Below, one piece after another: positions 1 to 8,157 of a stretch of 64,000 nt of DNA. The notes beneath the pieces are model-generated. The model did no database searches. It worked only from the letters and a program-made list of their open reading frames with translations, and was not told the origin of the DNA. Position numbers and translations under genes: made by a program. This stretch comes from Cytobacillus depressus (GTDB lineage: Bacteria; Bacillota; Bacilli; Bacillales; Cytobacillaceae), in the NCBI RefSeq assembly GCF_008923245.1, contig NZ_WBOS01000016.1, forward strand, positions 44,845-108,844. The letters run 5' to 3'. Every line of letters begins with the position of its first letter. Position 1 is the stretch's first letter.

Positions 1-400
1 TCGTAATTCTATGTCCTTTATCGGTGTGTTAAAGGACATTAAAATAGAGAAATCGTAATTCTATGTCCTTTATCAGTGTTTTAAAGGACATGAATGGGGA
101 GTAATCGTAATTCTATGTCCTTTATTCGCGTTTTAAAGGACATGAAAGGGGAGAAATCGAAATTCTATGTCCTTTATCAGTGTTTTAAAGGACATGAATG
201 GGGGGAAATCGAAATTCTATGTCCTTTATCAGTGTTTTAAAGGACATGAATGTGGAGGAATCACGATTCTGTGTCCTTTATCAGTGTTTTAAAGGACATG
301 AAAGGGGAGGAATCGTAATTCTATGTCCTTTATCAGTGTTTTAAAGGACATTCAAGTGGAGTAATCACGATTCTGTGTCCTTTATCGGTGTGTTAAAAGT
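1..400. repeat. Tandem array of 52-bp hairpin repeats (array 1)
   Basis: Eight units start at 1, 53, 105, 157, 209, 261, 313 and 365, an exact 52-bp period. The last unit is cut short near 397. Each carries an inverted repeat ATGTCCTTTA / TAAAGGACAT around a loop of about 9 nt, followed by a less conserved purine-rich linker. No gene is seen here and the spacers are not unrelated sequences, so this is not a CRISPR. The array may extend left of the window. Arrays with the same period lie at 9579-9885 and 59401-59862. Confidence 0.9.
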
Positions 401-425
401 CAAAAGCATTTAGTTTTACATACAA

Positions 426-455
426 TAAAAAAACCGCCAAGCTAAACTTGGCGGT
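426..455 (-). terminator. Rho-independent terminator of the 489-812 gene
   Basis: Stem ACCGCCAAG / CTTGGCGGT (433-441 with 447-455) is followed on the minus strand by a run of seven T. It lies directly downstream of the minus-strand gene ending at 489. Confidence 0.85.
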
Positions 456-488
456 AATTGACTATATATCTTATCAAAGCTTGGCTCA

Positions 489-812
489 TTATTTTTCTCG
501 GCTATTTGCCATATCCCTTTTTAATCTTTCCAGTTCAATCTTTAGCTTTATGTTTTCTGCTTGAACTGTTGCTAGATCTTCAGTATTTTGCGATTCTAAG
601 TTTTTACTAGGAGGCTGAAGGGATACTTTATACCAAATCTTCCCGTCGGGGGCTTCCTTTGGAATACTTTTATTTAAACTTGCCTTTGGGTAAATTCTTT
701 TGATGTATTCTGTTTCCTCAGTGGATAAACGCAATTCTCTAATATTGACTCCATCACCGAAAGATTCTTCCAAAAACCTCTTAAACTTTTCCGCTTCATC
801 AAGTTTCAACAT
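489..812 (-). CDS. Small hypothetical protein with C-terminal coiled coil
   Basis: A 107-residue protein that I do not recognise. The start chosen is the ATG at 812 (MLKLDEAEKF...), because a GGGGAGGGG Shine-Dalgarno sequence sits just upstream; an in-frame ATG at 830 would place that site inside the coding region. The first 70 residues are mixed charged/hydrophobic. The last 30 (AENIKLKIELERLKRDM) have a heptad-like pattern suggesting a coiled coil. There is no signal peptide or membrane segment. It is the last gene of the minus-strand series that begins at 7793 and has its own terminator at 426-455. Function unknown; its position after an aspartate racemase does not define a role. Confidence 0.6.
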   Translation of the reverse strand: MLKLDEAEKFKRFLEESFGDGVNIRELRLSTEETEYIKRIYPKASLNKSIPKEAPDGKIWYKVSLQPPSKNLESQNTEDLATVQAENIKLKIELERLKRDMANSREK

Positions 813-845
813 AAACCCCTCCCCTATCATCGAAAATACTTTTTC

Positions 846-1568
846 TTAGCTCCATCTAATCGGATTCTTCACCGTGCCACCAGAGTATTCAATTGATTTC
901 TCCACTAGAACATCCATGGCATCTATGCAATATTTCATGACTTCCGGACGTAGATTCATACAAGATAGCTCCGTACAAGCAAGTATGACACAGCAGCACT
1001 TTTCTTTCCAGATGAGATCGTTAATCATTTGCTCGATTGCCTCTACATCTACCTTTAAATCACTTTTTATATTATAAATTGTATTCATCACTTGCTCTTG
1101 AGAGACCTCATCAGGTGTATACAATTCCATATTATACTTCCTGCAGCCATGTTTATAAATACCTGAGCTAACAGTCCCATTTGTAGCGAGGATCGCCACT
1201 TTACTGCCATCTCCATGCTGCTTATGAATTTCTTTACACGTCTCGTCCACCATATTAATAATTTTCACAGTGGACATTTCCTGCATTTGATCATAGAAAA
1301 AATGAGATGTGTTACATGGGATCGCGATATGTTCCACACCGGCTGCTTCAAGAAGCTTGAAGTCTTTAAAAATAGCATTTAAAAATAACTCTTCTTTATT
1401 ATTTAAAATCACAGTTGTCCGATCAGGCAGGGTCGCGTGATTTAAAATGACCATATTAATGTGCTCTTGATCGGAATTGGCTACCGTGTTTTCAATGACC
1501 TTTTCAAAAAAAACGGATGTAGCCATGGGCCCCATCCCACCGATAACTCCTAAACTTTTCTTTTGCAT
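846..1568 (-). CDS. Aspartate/glutamate racemase family protein (probable aspartate racemase)
   Basis: A 240-residue cytosolic enzyme of the PLP-independent Asp/Glu racemase family, which interconverts L- and D-amino acids with two cysteines as acid/base pair. Both are visible: Cys85 in IPCNTSHFF and Cys198 in ILACTELS. The N-terminal GVIGGMGPMAT loop is typical of aspartate racemases rather than MurI glutamate racemase. Length is normal. The ATG at 1568 follows GAGAAGGA. A 34-bp gap separates it from 489-812. Upstream on the same strand are an asparagine synthase, a MurE-like ligase and a D-Asp-ligase-like ATP-grasp protein, so supply of D-aspartate to that pathway is a reasonable inference. 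Exact substrate is not proven by sequence. Confidence 0.88.
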   Translation of the reverse strand: MQKKSLGVIGGMGPMATSVFFEKVIENTVANSDQEHINMVILNHATLPDRTTVILNNKEELFLNAIFKDFKLLEAAGVEHIAIPCNTSHFFYDQMQEMSTVKIINMVDETCKEIHKQHGDGSKVAILATNGTVSSGIYKHGCRKYNMELYTPDEVSQEQVMNTIYNIKSDLKVDVEAIEQMINDLIWKEKCCCVILACTELSCMNLRPEVMKYCIDAMDVLVEKSIEYSGGTVKNPIRWS

Positions 1569-1623
1569 GTTTCATCCTTCTCAATTTAATGACTTTTTAT
1601 ACTTGGCTGTGTTAAACATAGCT

Positions 1624-1664
1624 GTTGATTTCCGCTGCAGCACGCGCCTTCCGCTACAATCAAC
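1624..1664. repeat. Miniature interspersed palindromic repeat
   Basis: A 41-bp element with inverted ends GTTGATT and AATCAAC around CCGCT / CCGCT sub-motifs. It looks like a deletion form of a larger interspersed repeat that I recall from Bacillaceae genomes. It lies upstream of the racemase gene. Confidence 0.55.
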
Positions 1665-1785
1665 AAGTGCAAATTTCAAGATTAAGCTTTAACATAGCCT
1701 TTACTATTATATTAACAAAAAACTGAAAGCAAAAGAAAATCCAATTTTACCTATGGCATTTGGAGTTCTTTTGCTTTCACTGTTG

Positions 1786-1933
1786 TCGCAGATTAACGGG
1801 CTGTAAGACTCTCGTATCAAGAAGTTGGGAAAACACACTTCAAGTTGGAGATCAAACAGCCCGTAAAGGCCCGATAAGTTCAACTAACATTCGGTGGGGA
1901 ATAAAACCGCCCCACCGAATGAAGTTGAACTTT
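1786..1933. repeat. Structured repeat element, copy 1
   Basis: Shares blocks with 62680-63006. A stem ACGGGCTGT / ACAGCCCGT encloses an inner hairpin. It is followed by AAAGGCCCGA and a second stem AACATTCGGTGGGG / CCCCACCGAATGAAGTT, itself flanked by AGTTCAAC / GTTGAACT. Differences from copy 2 are compensatory in both stems, which argues for a conserved folded RNA or a DNA hairpin. It abuts the stop codon of the C39-like peptidase gene. No protein is encoded. Confidence 0.7.
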
Positions 1934-2750
1934 ATTTTTCACTTTTAACAACTGTCATCGCATGGCTGCCAAGTTCTTGATAGCTTTTGAAAAATGCGTC
2001 TGCATCATAGGTCATTTGTCCGTGTAACGGATTCATGACGTGAACTTTCTTTTCGTCAAAGCCATTTAAGACAACAGCATGTAAGTTGGTTGGAGCCGTA
2101 AATTTCTCTCCTGTGTCATGGAAGTGCCAAGAATAATTCAGCCTTGGCTTTCCGAGATCAAGGGTGACCCAAACAACGACAGGAATGCCTTTGTTCAGCA
2201 GACTGATGATTTCTTCTCTTGTACTTCCGCTCATATCAAGAGTTTGCAAGTTAGCGCCTACAGCCTTTGCATATTTAGCTGCACCTTCGACGATTGGAGG
2301 TGCATAGCTAAAAAATCCACCAGTTTCACTACTTGGGTTGCCGGCGTATGCTTTATAAGGGTTCGCACCATACCGGCGGTGATTTTTTTGGGAAAATGGC
2401 TGTTTTGGTAAATAGTTATCGGCCATTTCCGTTTTTGAAACCCCGTACCCATAAGTATTCAAAATCGCTGTTAACGAAGTGATCTCGCAGCCATGCGGAA
2501 GCTCCGGCAATTGCATAACGGCTTTAACAGGGATAAAAACCTCTGTTATTTTCATTTGTCCCTCAGGTGTCCAATCATACTTTTTTACATATGTCGGGAC
2601 ATTAAGCTTTGTAATGGAATCTATACCAGTAAAATCGATTTCCGAATTAGCGTTGCTGTTTACCCTTATATGGCTATTTACTTTATTCATTGAAAAATAA
2701 ACAACACATATTAGAATAACAAAAATCGTGCTGACTGCTATTTTTCTCAC
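1932..2750 (-). CDS. C39-like papain-fold peptidase, membrane-anchored or secreted (YvpB-like)
   Basis: A 272-residue protein with an N-terminal hydrophobic segment (about residues 4-20) serving as signal peptide or anchor, followed by a Peptidase_C39_2-type domain. Candidate catalytic residues are Cys88 in LPHGCEITSL, His224 in NLHAVVLNGFD and Asn240 in HVMNPLHG. Family members are cysteine peptidases or inactive relatives, mostly extracellular in Bacillus. Start is GTG at 2750 with AGGGGG about ten bases upstream. It lies 33 bp downstream of the asparagine synthase gene on the same strand, consistent with cotranscription. Its substrate is unknown; trimming of an exported peptide product of the neighbouring ligases is possible but speculative. 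Confidence 0.8.
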   Translation of the reverse strand: MRKIAVSTIFVILICVVYFSMNKVNSHIRVNSNANSEIDFTGIDSITKLNVPTYVKKYDWTPEGQMKITEVFIPVKAVMQLPELPHGCEITSLTAILNTYGYGVSKTEMADNYLPKQPFSQKNHRRYGANPYKAYAGNPSSETGGFFSYAPPIVEGAAKYAKAVGANLQTLDMSGSTREEIISLLNKGIPVVVWVTLDLGKPRLNYSWHFHDTGEKFTAPTNLHAVVLNGFDEKKVHVMNPLHGQMTYDADAFFKSYQELGSHAMTVVKSEK

Positions 2751-2783
2751 TTATATCAACCCCCTATTTAGAGGTGATACTGC

Positions 2784-4631
2784 TTATAATTCTTCAAAAA
2801 ATTTCTTATACCATACGAGGAACACATACACAGTCCAAATATATCTTGCGTAGTTATGTTTCTTCGTATAATGTTCTTCTAAATATCTTAAAAGTTCATC
2901 CGTGTTGAAGAATTCCTTCGCGATATCTGACTCGAACATTTCTTTCACGATGCGGTAGTATTTCTCTTCTTGAAGCCAGAAACGGATCGGTACAGGGAAA
3001 CCAACCTTTGGACGGTTTGCCCATTCATCAGGGAGAACCTCACTGGAAGCAGCCCGCAATGCATATTTCGTATCTTTGCGATTCACACGCAGAGAGCTTG
3101 GCAATTCAGATGCCATTGACATGACTTCTTTATCTAAAAATGGAACTCTTAACTCAATAGAGTGAGCCATACTCATTTTATCCGCCTTTAAAAGAATGTC
3201 ACCTGGCAGCCAAAGTTTTAAGTCAAGATACTGCATTTTCGTAACATCATCTTTCCCCTGAACTTCGTCAAATACTTGTTTTGTAATACTCTGTACTGTC
3301 GGTCCGTTTTTATACCCGTCCTTCAATACGTTGAAAGCATCTTCTTCTTCAAAGACTTTTGCTTGTCCAATAAACTTTTCTTCGATCTTCTGTCCGCCTT
3401 TTACAAGGAAGGTCGTAATTTTATTTTGCGGAAGGGCGCCGCCTACTTTGGAAAGCGCACGTCGAATAACGTATGGAACCTTTTCATATTTTTCTTGCTT
3501 CGCTGATTTCTGATACCAGACATACCCGCCAAAAATCTCGTCCGCACCTTCTCCAGACAGGACTACTGTTACATGCTCCCTCGCTAATTTAGATAAAAAG
3601 TATAAAGGAACAGAGGATAGATTCGACTGCGGCTCATCCATATGATATTGGATTGTAGGCAATGTCTCAAAGCATTCATCTGCATTCATTAGCTTACTAT
3701 AGTTATCGATGCCTAGAATATCTGATAGTTCCTTAGACAAATTCGTTTCGTTAAAGATTCCTTCATAATCTTTAAAACCGATTGAGAAGGTTTTATTAGG
3801 CTTTAATAAAGCCGTAATATAGCTAGAATCGATTCCGCCTGATAAGAAAGAACCAACCTTAACATCACTAATTTGATGATAATCAACCGATTCTCTCATC
3901 GTGCTATTAATTTCTTTAATATAATGATCTAAGGTATTCTCTTTTTCATCGAAATTTACATTCCAATATTGCTTAATCTCCATCTTGCCATCTTTGTAGA
4001 TCATATAATGGCCAGGCTTAAGCTTGTACACGCCTTTAAAGAAAGTCTCATCAAGCACTGAATATTGAAAAGTTAAATAAGGCATAAGAGCATCCTTATT
4101 TAATTCTTTTTTGAAGGCTGGGTTCTTTAGGAATGATTTAATTTCTGAACCAAAGATTAAGGAGTTATCAGTTGTGTTTTGTGTATAGTAAAGAGGCTTA
4201 ATCCCAAAGAAATCCCGTGCAATAAGCATCGTTTCCTTCTTTGTATCCCAAATAGCAAATGCGAACATTCCTCGAAGCTTTTGCAATAGCTCAGTGCCAT
4301 ACTCCTCATAGCCATGGATCAACACTTCACTATCTGAATCGGTTTTAAAGATATGACCTTTTTCTACTAAGTCCTTCTTTAATTCTTGATAGTTATAAAT
4401 TTCGCCGTTAAAAATTAATACACAGCTTTTGTCTTCGTTAAACATCGGCTGACTAGCTTCTTCTCTTAAATCGATGATGCTTAAACGTCTGAAGCCAAAT
4501 GCCACATGTTCATCCGTATAAGATTCACCGCTGTCTGGACCTCTATGAATAATCGTGTCCATCATATCATTAATCGTTTTTATTTTATCTAATTCTCGGT
4601 TAGAATGAGCAAAACCAACAAAACCGCACAT
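2784..4631 (-). CDS. Asparagine synthase (glutamine-hydrolysing), AsnB/AsnO family
   Basis: A 615-residue cytosolic amidotransferase. The N-terminal glutaminase domain begins with the catalytic Cys2 (MCGFVGF) after Met removal and includes RGPDSGE and NGEIYNY. The C-terminal synthetase domain has the PP-loop SFLSGGIDSS and the downstream SGEGADEIFGGY motif. Known members transfer Gln-derived ammonia to aspartate or to Asp residues in other molecules; in lactic acid bacteria a homologue amidates D-Asp in peptidoglycan bridges. Bacillus has several paralogues, so free asparagine synthesis cannot be assumed. AAAGGTGATT precedes the ATG. The MurE-like and ATP-grasp genes lie upstream with a 381-bp repeat-containing gap between. 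Confidence 0.92.
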   Translation of the reverse strand: MCGFVGFAHSNRELDKIKTINDMMDTIIHRGPDSGESYTDEHVAFGFRRLSIIDLREEASQPMFNEDKSCVLIFNGEIYNYQELKKDLVEKGHIFKTDSDSEVLIHGYEEYGTELLQKLRGMFAFAIWDTKKETMLIARDFFGIKPLYYTQNTTDNSLIFGSEIKSFLKNPAFKKELNKDALMPYLTFQYSVLDETFFKGVYKLKPGHYMIYKDGKMEIKQYWNVNFDEKENTLDHYIKEINSTMRESVDYHQISDVKVGSFLSGGIDSSYITALLKPNKTFSIGFKDYEGIFNETNLSKELSDILGIDNYSKLMNADECFETLPTIQYHMDEPQSNLSSVPLYFLSKLAREHVTVVLSGEGADEIFGGYVWYQKSAKQEKYEKVPYVIRRALSKVGGALPQNKITTFLVKGGQKIEEKFIGQAKVFEEEDAFNVLKDGYKNGPTVQSITKQVFDEVQGKDDVTKMQYLDLKLWLPGDILLKADKMSMAHSIELRVPFLDKEVMSMASELPSSLRVNRKDTKYALRAASSEVLPDEWANRPKVGFPVPIRFWLQEEKYYRIVKEMFESDIAKEFFNTDELLRYLEEHYTKKHNYARYIWTVYVFLVWYKKFFEEL

Positions 4632-4803
4632 TTTTTAATCACCTTTATTTTAGTATGTTCACATTAGAAAAACTTGGCGTTCGCCAAGTCCTTTTCTGGC
4701 GAATGCCTTAGTTTTACTTACGCGATATTTCAAGTGGAAATTTCATCTAAGTTTCAATATTGCTTTAGTACTTTAATAAACTTAAATTTTCCTATTAGCC
4801 AAG

Positions 4804-4966
4804 AAAAGCGCAAGCGCCTTGCCCACCCCCGACAAGCATAAGACGGTCCGAACGGGAAGGTGTTCTTTACCTTTCTGGGCGGAACGGCTTATGACCTCGA
4901 GGGGGTAGGCGCTGAAGCTAGACAATGAATAGCGCAAGCGCCTTAGTTAGGCGCTGGAGCTAGGCA
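4804..4966. repeat. Interspersed repeat R1 plus a deleted second copy
   Basis: From 4804 to 4925 the sequence runs from AAAGCGCAAGCGCC through GACAAGCATAAGACG and GGCTTATGACCTCGAGG to GGCGCTGAAGCTAGACA. The ends are complementary and the middle folds into arms. A shortened derivative follows at about 4930-4966. Related, rearranged copies occur at 22879-23117 and 31805-31986. I recognise the type as a Bacillaceae interspersed repeat without a firm family name. The remainder of the 4632-5012 gap holds a short CTTGGCG hairpin and the terminator at 4970-4999. Confidence 0.75.
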
Positions 4967-4969
4967 TTC

Positions 4970-4999
4970 CTTAAAATGGGGCCCTGAGGAGGGCCCCAT
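4970..4999 (-). terminator. Terminator after the MurE-like gene
   Basis: A perfect 10-bp stem ATGGGGCCCT / AGGGCCCCAT (4976-4985 with 4990-4999) is followed on the minus strand by TTTTAA. It sits just after the stop codon at 5013, so the asparagine synthase gene may need partial read-through or its own promoter. Confidence 0.7.
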
Positions 5000-5012
5000 G
5001 CAAGATATAATT

Positions 5013-6563
5013 TTACACTATTTCTGTCTGCCCTGAAACACGGTTTCGAAGAGGCATGAATAATTTTTCTTTTGAAATATCTGCGTTTAGCTTTTCAATT
5101 TGATGTAAAGCAATTTCAGCGCCAGGGTCCATTCCTTGGCAACCCGCCAGCAGAATTAAATCTCCTTCTTCTGCTCTTGCCAGCGCTTTAGCAATCGCAT
5201 CAGGAAGTTCATCATATAACTGAACTTTGATACCTGCTTGATCCATCACTTCTTCGAACACTCGCTGCTCTTCATCTGTTACTTTATCTTTTGCCGTTAC
5301 ATGGGAAATGCTCTTTGTAGCAATGATTTCATTAAAGCCGAGCTTTGGAGCCCACTCGGCAATCGTGTCCGCATTCTCACGATTGACCGTAGGACCTCTT
5401 TCTCCTCTTATTGCATAAACTAAATGAAGCTTCTTATAGTCCATGAACTTCAATGTTTCAAGCGTCACATTGATATTCCCTGCATTAGCAAAATGATCAT
5501 CGATGATTTTAAAATCATCCTCAAAAATGAACTCAAAGCGGCGCTCTACTCCGCCAAAAGTCTTGAGAGTTTTTTGGATCGTTGAAACAGATACGTTAGA
5601 CAGCAGCGCCACTGTAATAGCGACCATTGCATTATAGACAGAATGCAGTCCTGGTACAGCTAACTCAATATCAAATTCACCTGGAATATATTCCGTATCC
5701 CTTACTTTAAACGTTTTTAATATTTCCACTGTAAATTTAGCTCGACCTGTTGATAAATCTAGGTTTTTACAATGAATATGCCCGTCCTTGCTTTTCACTC
5801 CAAATGTAACAACTTGAGCCTTTGTTGCATTGACTAAAGAAGAGGAATATGGGCAATCTAAATTTAGAACGGCAAAGCTATTTTCACTGGCATTTCTAAT
5901 TAAACTTGATTTCACTTCAAAGTATTTCTCAAAAGAGCCATGGGAATCAATATGTTCACGGCTCACATTATTCAGCGTGACAATATCGTAATCCACTTGC
6001 TCGACACGATGCATTTCTAAAGCTTGCGATGATACTTCCATACTGACATGAGAAACATCGTGCTCCACCATCTCGTTTAAGTAGTATTGTAAGTCGAGAG
6101 ATTCTGGCGTTGTCAGGTCTGAAGGGATCGATGTGTCATCAATTTTGATAGAAACTGTTCCGATCAGACCTGTTTTGAAGCCTTCATTTTCTAAAATGGC
6201 ATTCGTCATATAGGAAGTCGTCGTTTTTCCATTTGTTGCCGTAATGCCGATCATATTCAGCTTTTTAGACGGATGATTATAAAAGTGAGCACCTAATCTG
6301 GCTAAAGAAATCCGGCTGTCTTCTACTAAATATTGAGGGATATCGATTCCTTCTTGGAATTCCTCTACAACCGCTGCGACAGCACCTTTTTCTACTGCTT
6401 GTGCTAAATATTTATGTCCGTCCGTTTTATATCCGCGCACACAAACAAAAAGGTGTCCATTTGTAACCTTTTGGGAATGATATGAAACGCCGTATATATT
6501 TAAATCTTGATCATTCATAACATCTTTTACTTGTATTGATTGAAGAAGTGTTTCAAGCTTCAT
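5013..6563 (-). CDS. MurE-like Mur ligase paralogue with atypical C-terminal domain
   Basis: A 516-residue ATP-dependent amide ligase with all three Mur domains: N-terminal domain, central ATPase (P-loop ATNGKTTT near residues 109-116, SMEVSSQAL, a conserved lysine in EVKSSLI) and C-terminal domain. MurE normally carries DNPR in the amino-acid pocket and Y/D-AHTPD in the C-domain. Here no DNPR is present and the second motif reads DDHFANAGNI. The added residue is therefore unlikely to be meso-diaminopimelate, and this is probably not the housekeeping MurE. It follows the ATP-grasp gene by 54 bp. A second biosynthetic role with the neighbouring ligase and amidotransferase is inferred. Confidence 0.85.
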   Translation of the reverse strand: MKLETLLQSIQVKDVMNDQDLNIYGVSYHSQKVTNGHLFVCVRGYKTDGHKYLAQAVEKGAVAAVVEEFQEGIDIPQYLVEDSRISLARLGAHFYNHPSKKLNMIGITATNGKTTTSYMTNAILENEGFKTGLIGTVSIKIDDTSIPSDLTTPESLDLQYYLNEMVEHDVSHVSMEVSSQALEMHRVEQVDYDIVTLNNVSREHIDSHGSFEKYFEVKSSLIRNASENSFAVLNLDCPYSSSLVNATKAQVVTFGVKSKDGHIHCKNLDLSTGRAKFTVEILKTFKVRDTEYIPGEFDIELAVPGLHSVYNAMVAITVALLSNVSVSTIQKTLKTFGGVERRFEFIFEDDFKIIDDHFANAGNINVTLETLKFMDYKKLHLVYAIRGERGPTVNRENADTIAEWAPKLGFNEIIATKSISHVTAKDKVTDEEQRVFEEVMDQAGIKVQLYDELPDAIAKALARAEEGDLILLAGCQGMDPGAEIALHQIEKLNADISKEKLFMPLRNRVSGQTEIV

Positions 6564-6617
6564 CGTTTTTACCTCTTTTCTGCGTTAGCAAACAATCGCT
6601 GTGGATTAAGTATTCAC

Positions 6618-7793
6618 TTAATTTTTCTTCAATAACTTTCCGGCGATTTTTCTAAAGTTAACAAGGCCAGGCTTTGGATCCTTCCAATCCCAGATCGCAT
6701 ACGATTTTCGTTTCATCAAAGATTGCATCACTTGTTTTTTTGTGAGCTGTCCGGTTCTTAAATAGCCGCGGATAGCGAGTAAATCTTCATATGCATACCA
6801 AAACACACGGTGCTTATCTTCTTTTACCGCATATGGCTCAAGCGGGGACCCTGTTAGCTCCCGATAAGTAATGTAAGGGAAATTCACCCCTACTTCATAT
6901 AATAAGTTGTTTAAGTTTGTAATACGGGCATTGATTTCAATTAAATAGAACTTTCCTGTCTCGGCGTCCTTTTTAAACTCAATTTCCGCAAACCCTTTAA
7001 ATCCGATCGCTTCCAAAAATGGAGCGCCAATATCGTACAGCTCTTGAACATATTTTTGTTCTGTGTACACAGATGCACCAAAGTTAATCGGGTATTGGCG
7101 ATGCTTCTGACATGTCACCCAATGCGTAACCTTTGCATCTTGGTTCATATACGCATCAAATGTATACATATGATCATCAAAGCCAGGAATAATTCTTTGC
7201 ACAATTACTTCTAAATTAGCTTTCTTTGACTTTTCGATGGCTGCAACTAATTCTTCCCGATTAAAGACTTTGAAAAGCTTTTTTCTAAAATGTGCAACAA
7301 AGGCCGGTGAATCGGTCGGCTTAACGATACACGGATATTTCAGCGTCGATTCCACTTTTTCAATAAAATTTTCTTCATCTATTCTAACCGTTTCAGGGAC
7401 ATCCATTCCCTTTTCCACAGCTAATGCATGTAAAGTTTCCTTATTCATCACTTTCGTGTAAAGGCCTTTTTCCGTTTGAGGAATGAGATAATGCTCTCTG
7501 ATCTCATCTAAATACTCATCAACGATTTCTACATATGAATCATGACAAGGGATTAGAACCGGCTTAACGCTCTGCTTTTTCGCATAATCTATTAAAAATT
7601 GAATAAATCCTTTTGGATCTTCTTTATAATAAGGAGCAATTAGCCTTTCGGAGCAATATTTAGATTCAGAGCCATATCGGTCCTCTGCAGAATAATCAAT
7701 GGCAACCGTATGTATGCCATGAATTCCCAAACAGCGAATTGTACTTAAACCTATATAATAATTACATCCTAAAATTACAGCTTTATTATTCAA
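6618..7793 (-). CDS. ATP-grasp carboxylate-amine ligase, D-aspartate ligase-like
   Basis: A 391-residue cytosolic ligase. The N-terminal preATP-grasp part contains IPCHDSYVEIVDEY (near 82-95), which resembles the CGDSYVELLSKY segment I recall from the enterococcal D-aspartate ligase Aslfm. The ATP-grasp core has YPCIVKPTDS (ATP lysine), IVQRIIPG and the Mg-binding AEIEF...YLIEINAR strand. Enzymes of this class join a carboxylate to an amine through an acyl phosphate. Start is TTG at 7793 with GGAGATGAG upstream. It leads a MurE-like ligase and an asparagine synthase, with an aspartate racemase further on. D-Asp as substrate is an inference from this context. Confidence 0.8.
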   Translation of the reverse strand: MNNKAVILGCNYYIGLSTIRCLGIHGIHTVAIDYSAEDRYGSESKYCSERLIAPYYKEDPKGFIQFLIDYAKKQSVKPVLIPCHDSYVEIVDEYLDEIREHYLIPQTEKGLYTKVMNKETLHALAVEKGMDVPETVRIDEENFIEKVESTLKYPCIVKPTDSPAFVAHFRKKLFKVFNREELVAAIEKSKKANLEVIVQRIIPGFDDHMYTFDAYMNQDAKVTHWVTCQKHRQYPINFGASVYTEQKYVQELYDIGAPFLEAIGFKGFAEIEFKKDAETGKFYLIEINARITNLNNLLYEVGVNFPYITYRELTGSPLEPYAVKEDKHRVFWYAYEDLLAIRGYLRTGQLTKKQVMQSLMKRKSYAIWDWKDPKPGLVNFRKIAGKLLKKN

Positions 7794-7951
7794 ACTCTCA
7801 TCTCCTTGAATACCTTCTTACGATATTCTTCACTAATATAGATATTGACATAGAATTGCTTAGCCGTGCAAGAGATATTACGTAATTTCAGTCAAATAGC
7901 ACAGGTAGTTTCTGGCACGCTAAGAACATGGAAGGATTAAAAAAATATCGA

Positions 7952-7986
7952 AAGCCGCTTCAAGAGGCGAATTCCCGAAGCGGCTT
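7952..7986 (-). terminator. Bidirectional hairpin terminator
   Basis: Stem AAGCCGCTTC (7952-7961) pairs with GAAGCGGCTT (7977-7986). T-rich tracts flank both sides, so it can end the minus-strand MFS gene and block readthrough from the left. The rest of the 7794-8157 gap is the repeat at about 7991-8150. Confidence 0.75.
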
Positions 7987-7990
7987 ATCT

Positions 7991-8150
7991 TTTTAGAAGT
8001 TGTTCAAAAAGTCCGGGAAAAATAGCCGTCGAATTTCGGCGTCAGCTTACTTCTCCGCTCCTCACGTATTAAAAGCATACGTTCCGGTGCTCGAAGGCTA
8101 CGCTTCCTTGAACTTCTCGGCTCTTTTTGTCCTCCTTTTTGAACACTCAC
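7991..8150. repeat. Interspersed non-coding repeat
   Basis: A stretch beginning AGTTGTTCAAAAAGTCC and ending CCTCCTTTTTGAACACTCAC. The outer arms GTTCAAAAAG and CTTTTTGAAC are inverted. The interior (CGTCGAATTTCGGCGTCAGC...) is a repeat I recall from many Bacillaceae genomes. Only this copy is seen in the window, so the repeat assignment rests on recall. Confidence 0.5.
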
Positions 8151-8157
8151 TTTATCA

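Noticed and set aside
1..400. CRISPR array (also 9579-9885 and 59401-59862)
   Set aside because: The 52-bp units are conserved along their whole length, with no unrelated spacers, and no cas genes are nearby.
1760..1948. Short protein from the region overlapping the structured repeat
   Set aside because: The sequence is explained by the repeat element shared with 62680-63006, and the frame is not kept in the second copy.
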